The notes under the pieces were generated by a model. It saw nothing but the letters and a program-made list of their open reading frames with translations. It was not told the origin of the DNA and did no database searches. From Acuticoccus sp039034015 (GTDB taxonomy: Bacteria; Pseudomonadota; Alphaproteobacteria; Rhizobiales; Amorphaceae), in the NCBI GenBank assembly GCA_039034015.1, contig JBCCBM010000008.1, forward strand, positions 62,001 to 126,000: a stretch of 64,000 nucleotides of DNA. The letters are read 5' to 3'. Shown here in pieces: positions 62,301 through 64,000 of this stretch. A program made the position numbers and the translations under genes. The first letter of the stretch is position 1; every line of letters starts with the position of its first letter.

Positions 62301-62648
62301 GGCCTGCTCCACATCGCCCAGCGCCTTTTGCATGTCGGTGCCGGGCTGAAATTCGATGGAGGTGAAGGCGGACCCTTCGCGCGCGTAGGACCGGATTTCA
62401 GTGACATCGGAGAGGAAGCGGACGGTGGGTTCCACCGCATCCAGGATGTTGGCGGACACGTCCTCCGCGCTGGCGCCGGGCCAGGCGATGGAGACCTCCA
62501 CCTGCGAGAGATTCGCCGGCGGCCAAAAGCGGGTGGTGAGGTTGGCAATGCTGAAGAGGCCGAGCGCCAGCATCAGCGCCATCAAGATGTTGGCCGCGTT
62601 CGGATGCCGCGTGAAAAATGAGATGAGCGCGAACGGGCTACGTGGCAT
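59307..62648 (-). CDS. RND efflux pump, inner-membrane permease subunit
   Basis: It is 1113 aa with the RND duplication: helix 1 (about 13-33), large periplasmic loop, helices 2-6, a second half with a further helix and loop, and helices 8-12. Seen are LMMLGVIVDDAIVVGE (proton-relay acidic residues), GILVNDSIILVRRFDER and YLTLAVVFGSYWRP. Substrates unknown. Overlaps the adaptor gene by 11 bp. No outer-membrane TolC-type gene is in the window. Adjacent mhqOD genes hint at aromatic or toxic compounds, but this is inference. Confidence 0.92.
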   Translation of the reverse strand: MPRSPFALISFFTRHPNAANILMALMLALGLFSIANLTTRFWPPANLSQVEVSIAWPGASAEDVSANILDAVEPTVRFLSDVTEIRSYAREGSAFTSIEFQPGTDMQKALGDVEQAIAGITTLPEDAERPQIATDAIRDPVAKIGVAGPFTEAALQVFARKIRDDLLERGLDRVTLGGVREREIVVDAREHDLLRHGLTTADIAAAIRGNTRDRPSGVLDGAVDRQVRVLGGEETPAAIAAVVVKALPSGEALTVGDVATVRDGFSRGGITGLRTGNPAIELTVQRAQNDDALASDRLVRAYLAEVGPTLPQSLNISLYDVRTDRLWERISILVRNGWQGLAIVLVVLFLFLRAKIAFWVALGIPVAFAGTLAVMFATGQTINMVSLFALIMMLGVIVDDAIVVGEHADTLAARGLSATEAAERGASEMLVPVLASSVTTIAAFGPIFMMRDVMGQMFSAIPLVAIAIIIASVIECFLILPGHLSHAAQTTTLRIGRFLRLTIIAGLGAAMLTALFALIRNASPEALSAVFSLPPLLLAVVAVLLSLTAAAFVERRLAQRAGRATPGAMERFRLAFDARFAAVRDGPFHRFVAASYHFRYTTLAIAAGTIMVIVYGLYIGGGHVKFVFFPAPEAEFVQARVEFHPGTPRERVISGVAAIERALTAAERSFGDDPLVEDVYALIGRAGRDRGDNLATLNVQLTASELRDVRTPAITRAWRKTVPDIAGIKRLSIAERRGGPPGRDVDLKLTGAAPSTLKAAATDAATQIAAIPGVAGVTDDLPLGKPEVALSLTARGKALGFTAERVGAQVRGAFEGEIARRLALGDEEVPIRVRQRAGGEAVPLTNLFLKSPDGAFVPLTEIASFDERNTFSVILRRDGDITISVFADVDTETVTPQEVTEEIRTAILPGLEARYGVRGEFGGRDRERRRSFEDLRQGAYLALAIIYLTLAVVFGSYWRPIVIMLIIPFGAVGAILGHALLGMNLTIVSFAGLLGLAGILVNDSIILVRRFDERLATGEAAATAAIGASADRFRAVLLTSLTTIGGLIPLLFETSTSAQFLVPMAVTIVFGLAAATVLVLVLVPTLIGIGLDIGRVVTTLIGRKERASSNPVP

Positions 62649-63990
62649 CGCGGGAGGCCCCCCGGGCGCGACGGGGGGGCGCGTCGCGTTCGGCATCGGC
62701 GATGGTGTTGGGGTCGGTGGCGCCCGGGGACGCAAACGGGTCCACCCGGCGCACTTTGACCCCAACGCCGGCCTCGGCGAGGCGGGTTGTGACCACCGCG
62801 TCACCCTCGGCAACCCCGCGCACAATGGCCTCCGCATCATCGATCGCGACGAGGGTGATGGGCTTTGCCACCAGCCGCTCGTCCGCGCCGATCACAAAGA
62901 CGCTCCCGTCGTAGAGCGCGGCGGTGGGGATGCGGGCAGTCTCCTCGTGGGCAAGGCCGGGGACGAGGACTTCCACGAACGCGCCGGGGCGCGGGGTGGG
63001 GCGCCCATCGAGCGCGAGCCTTGCAAAGACGTCAACGCCGGCGCGGCCGGCCTCAATGTCAGCGCCGGCGCGGGTGATGGTGGCGGTGTAGCGGATGGGT
63101 TGGTCGCCAATGCGCCAGATGACGTCGACCGGGGTCTCGAAGAGGGCGTTGCCGGCGAGGAGCCGGCCATAGCGCTGGTCGGAGAGGACGAAGCGCACAT
63201 CCAGCGCATCGGCGCGGATGAGGGAGACGGCGATGTCGTTGGCAGCGAGAAGGCGGCCTATGGCGGCGTTTTCGGCACGCACAACGCCGGTGAAGGGCGC
63301 GGTGAGGACGGTGTCGGCAAGGGCGCGCTCGGCCTTTTCGACGGCCCATTCCAGCCGATCAATGGCGGCGGCCTGTTGGGCTCGGCGTGCCTCTTCGGCC
63401 TCCAGGGTGAAGCGGCGCTGATCGAGGGTTTGTTGGCGCTGGCTCACCAAAAGGCGGCGATCGTCGAGCGCGCGCTCGGTGATGGCGCCGCTGCGGGAAA
63501 GGCGTTCGGCGCGGTCAAGGTCGGTCTGCGCGAACGTGAGCTGCTCGGCCGCGCTTTTTGCCATGGCGCCTTCCATGGCAATGCGCGCGTCGGCCTCGGT
63601 TTTGCGGGCGCGGGCCTCGGCAAGCTGGGCGCGCGCATCGCGCAGTGCGCCCTCGTAGGTGAAGGGGTCGATGGTGACGAGTTTTGTGCCGGCCTCGACG
63701 GTGCGGCCCACTTGGAGCGTGTCGTGGACGGCAATCACCGTGCCGGGGGAGGCGACGCGAAGGTCGGCGCTGGTGGCGGCGACCACCTCGCCAAAGGCCC
63801 GAAGCGTGGCGCGGTTGGTGGCCAAGGCGGCGTCAACAGCGGTGACGCTGTAGACGGTTTCGGTCCGCTCGCGCTGGGCGTTTTGGCGCGACGGGCCGGA
63901 CAAGAGCGCGCTTGTGATGGCAAACGCGGTGATCAGAACGAGCGCCGGCAAGACCCCTTGCGCGCCAAGGCGGAGAAGGCGCGCGATCAT
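62638..63990 (-). CDS. RND efflux pump periplasmic adaptor (HlyD/AcrA type)
   Basis: It is 450 aa: an N-terminal membrane anchor (10-30), split barrel-sandwich domain (VASPGTVIAVHDTLQVGRTVEAG and LTAPFTGVVRAENAAIG), a long alpha-helical hairpin (about 115-215) rich in Ala/Glu/Arg, and a beta-barrel with PGAFVEVLVPG. The tail is charged. First gene of a two-gene operon with the permease. Start ATG at 63990, 10 bp from the window edge, so the promoter is outside. Confidence 0.92.
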   Translation of the reverse strand: MIARLLRLGAQGVLPALVLITAFAITSALLSGPSRQNAQRERTETVYSVTAVDAALATNRATLRAFGEVVAATSADLRVASPGTVIAVHDTLQVGRTVEAGTKLVTIDPFTYEGALRDARAQLAEARARKTEADARIAMEGAMAKSAAEQLTFAQTDLDRAERLSRSGAITERALDDRRLLVSQRQQTLDQRRFTLEAEEARRAQQAAAIDRLEWAVEKAERALADTVLTAPFTGVVRAENAAIGRLLAANDIAVSLIRADALDVRFVLSDQRYGRLLAGNALFETPVDVIWRIGDQPIRYTATITRAGADIEAGRAGVDVFARLALDGRPTPRPGAFVEVLVPGLAHEETARIPTAALYDGSVFVIGADERLVAKPITLVAIDDAEAIVRGVAEGDAVVTTRLAEAGVGVKVRRVDPFASPGATDPNTIADAERDAPPRRARGASRDAT

Positions 63991-64000
63991 GCCGGCCCGC

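Overview
This window looks like chromosome from a GC-rich alphaproteobacterium, most likely Hyphomicrobiales (Rhizobiales) or a close relative. The case rests on gene order: hemE facing the PPDK regulator gene across a non-coding gap (the known alphaproteobacterial oriC context), then aroE-coaE-dnaQ; mnmE-mnmG-rsmG-parA-parB with two perfect parS sites; hisB-DUF2628-hisH-hisA-hisF-hisE-coaA; and secB/fxsA/timA/mltA/smr. Genes are tightly packed, often with 1-4 bp ATGA/GTGA overlaps and GTG or TTG starts. I found no tRNA, rRNA, CRISPR array, insertion sequence or prophage.

Layout. 1-9.8 kb is the replication and segregation neighbourhood: predicted oriC, core metabolism genes, tRNA modification genes, parAB and parS. 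9.8-20.9 kb mixes glmM, DNA repair (tag, xthA), a CitE-like lyase, pyridoxal kinase, an L,D-transpeptidase, an AT-richer orphan lipoprotein, an aldo/keto reductase, a membrane protein, an esterase and pyrF. 21-25.6 kb is the histidine operon with coaA. 25.6-27.4 kb is a phosphonate pair (phnM, DUF1045) without the rest of the C-P lyase genes. 27.6-28.6 kb encodes a strongly divergent microbial rhodopsin with a long charged C-terminal extension; it lies just upstream of a purine-catabolism operon (uraH-xdhABC, 28.7-33.5 kb). 34.6-42 kb carries trpS, secB, fxsA, timA, mltA, smr and the vitamin B6 genes pdxA-pdxJ.

42-49.2 kb is a peptide ABC transporter (dppABCDF) with an M81 metallopeptidase. 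A dense cluster of hairpins separates dppA from dppB. 49.4-50.8 kb is an exported PRC-barrel protein with exact 9-residue repeats behind a general-stress (EcfG-type) promoter match. 50.9-57.7 kb is a catabolic island: aldehyde dehydrogenase, 3-hydroxyisobutyrate-dehydrogenase-like enzyme, diaminopropionate ammonia-lyase, two carbamoylase-type hydrolases and an amidohydrolase. It suggests nitrogen recovery from ureido or carbamoyl amino acids. 57.7-64 kb holds a quinone-detoxification pair (mhqD/mhqO-like) and an RND efflux pump with its adaptor.

Most unusual items: the rhodopsin homologue, which keeps the Schiff-base lysine and counterion aspartates but has lost the near-universal helix-C arginine and the retinal-pocket tryptophans; the predicted oriC; the structured dppA-dppB spacer; the PRC-barrel nonapeptide repeats; and the ureido/diaminopropionate cluster.
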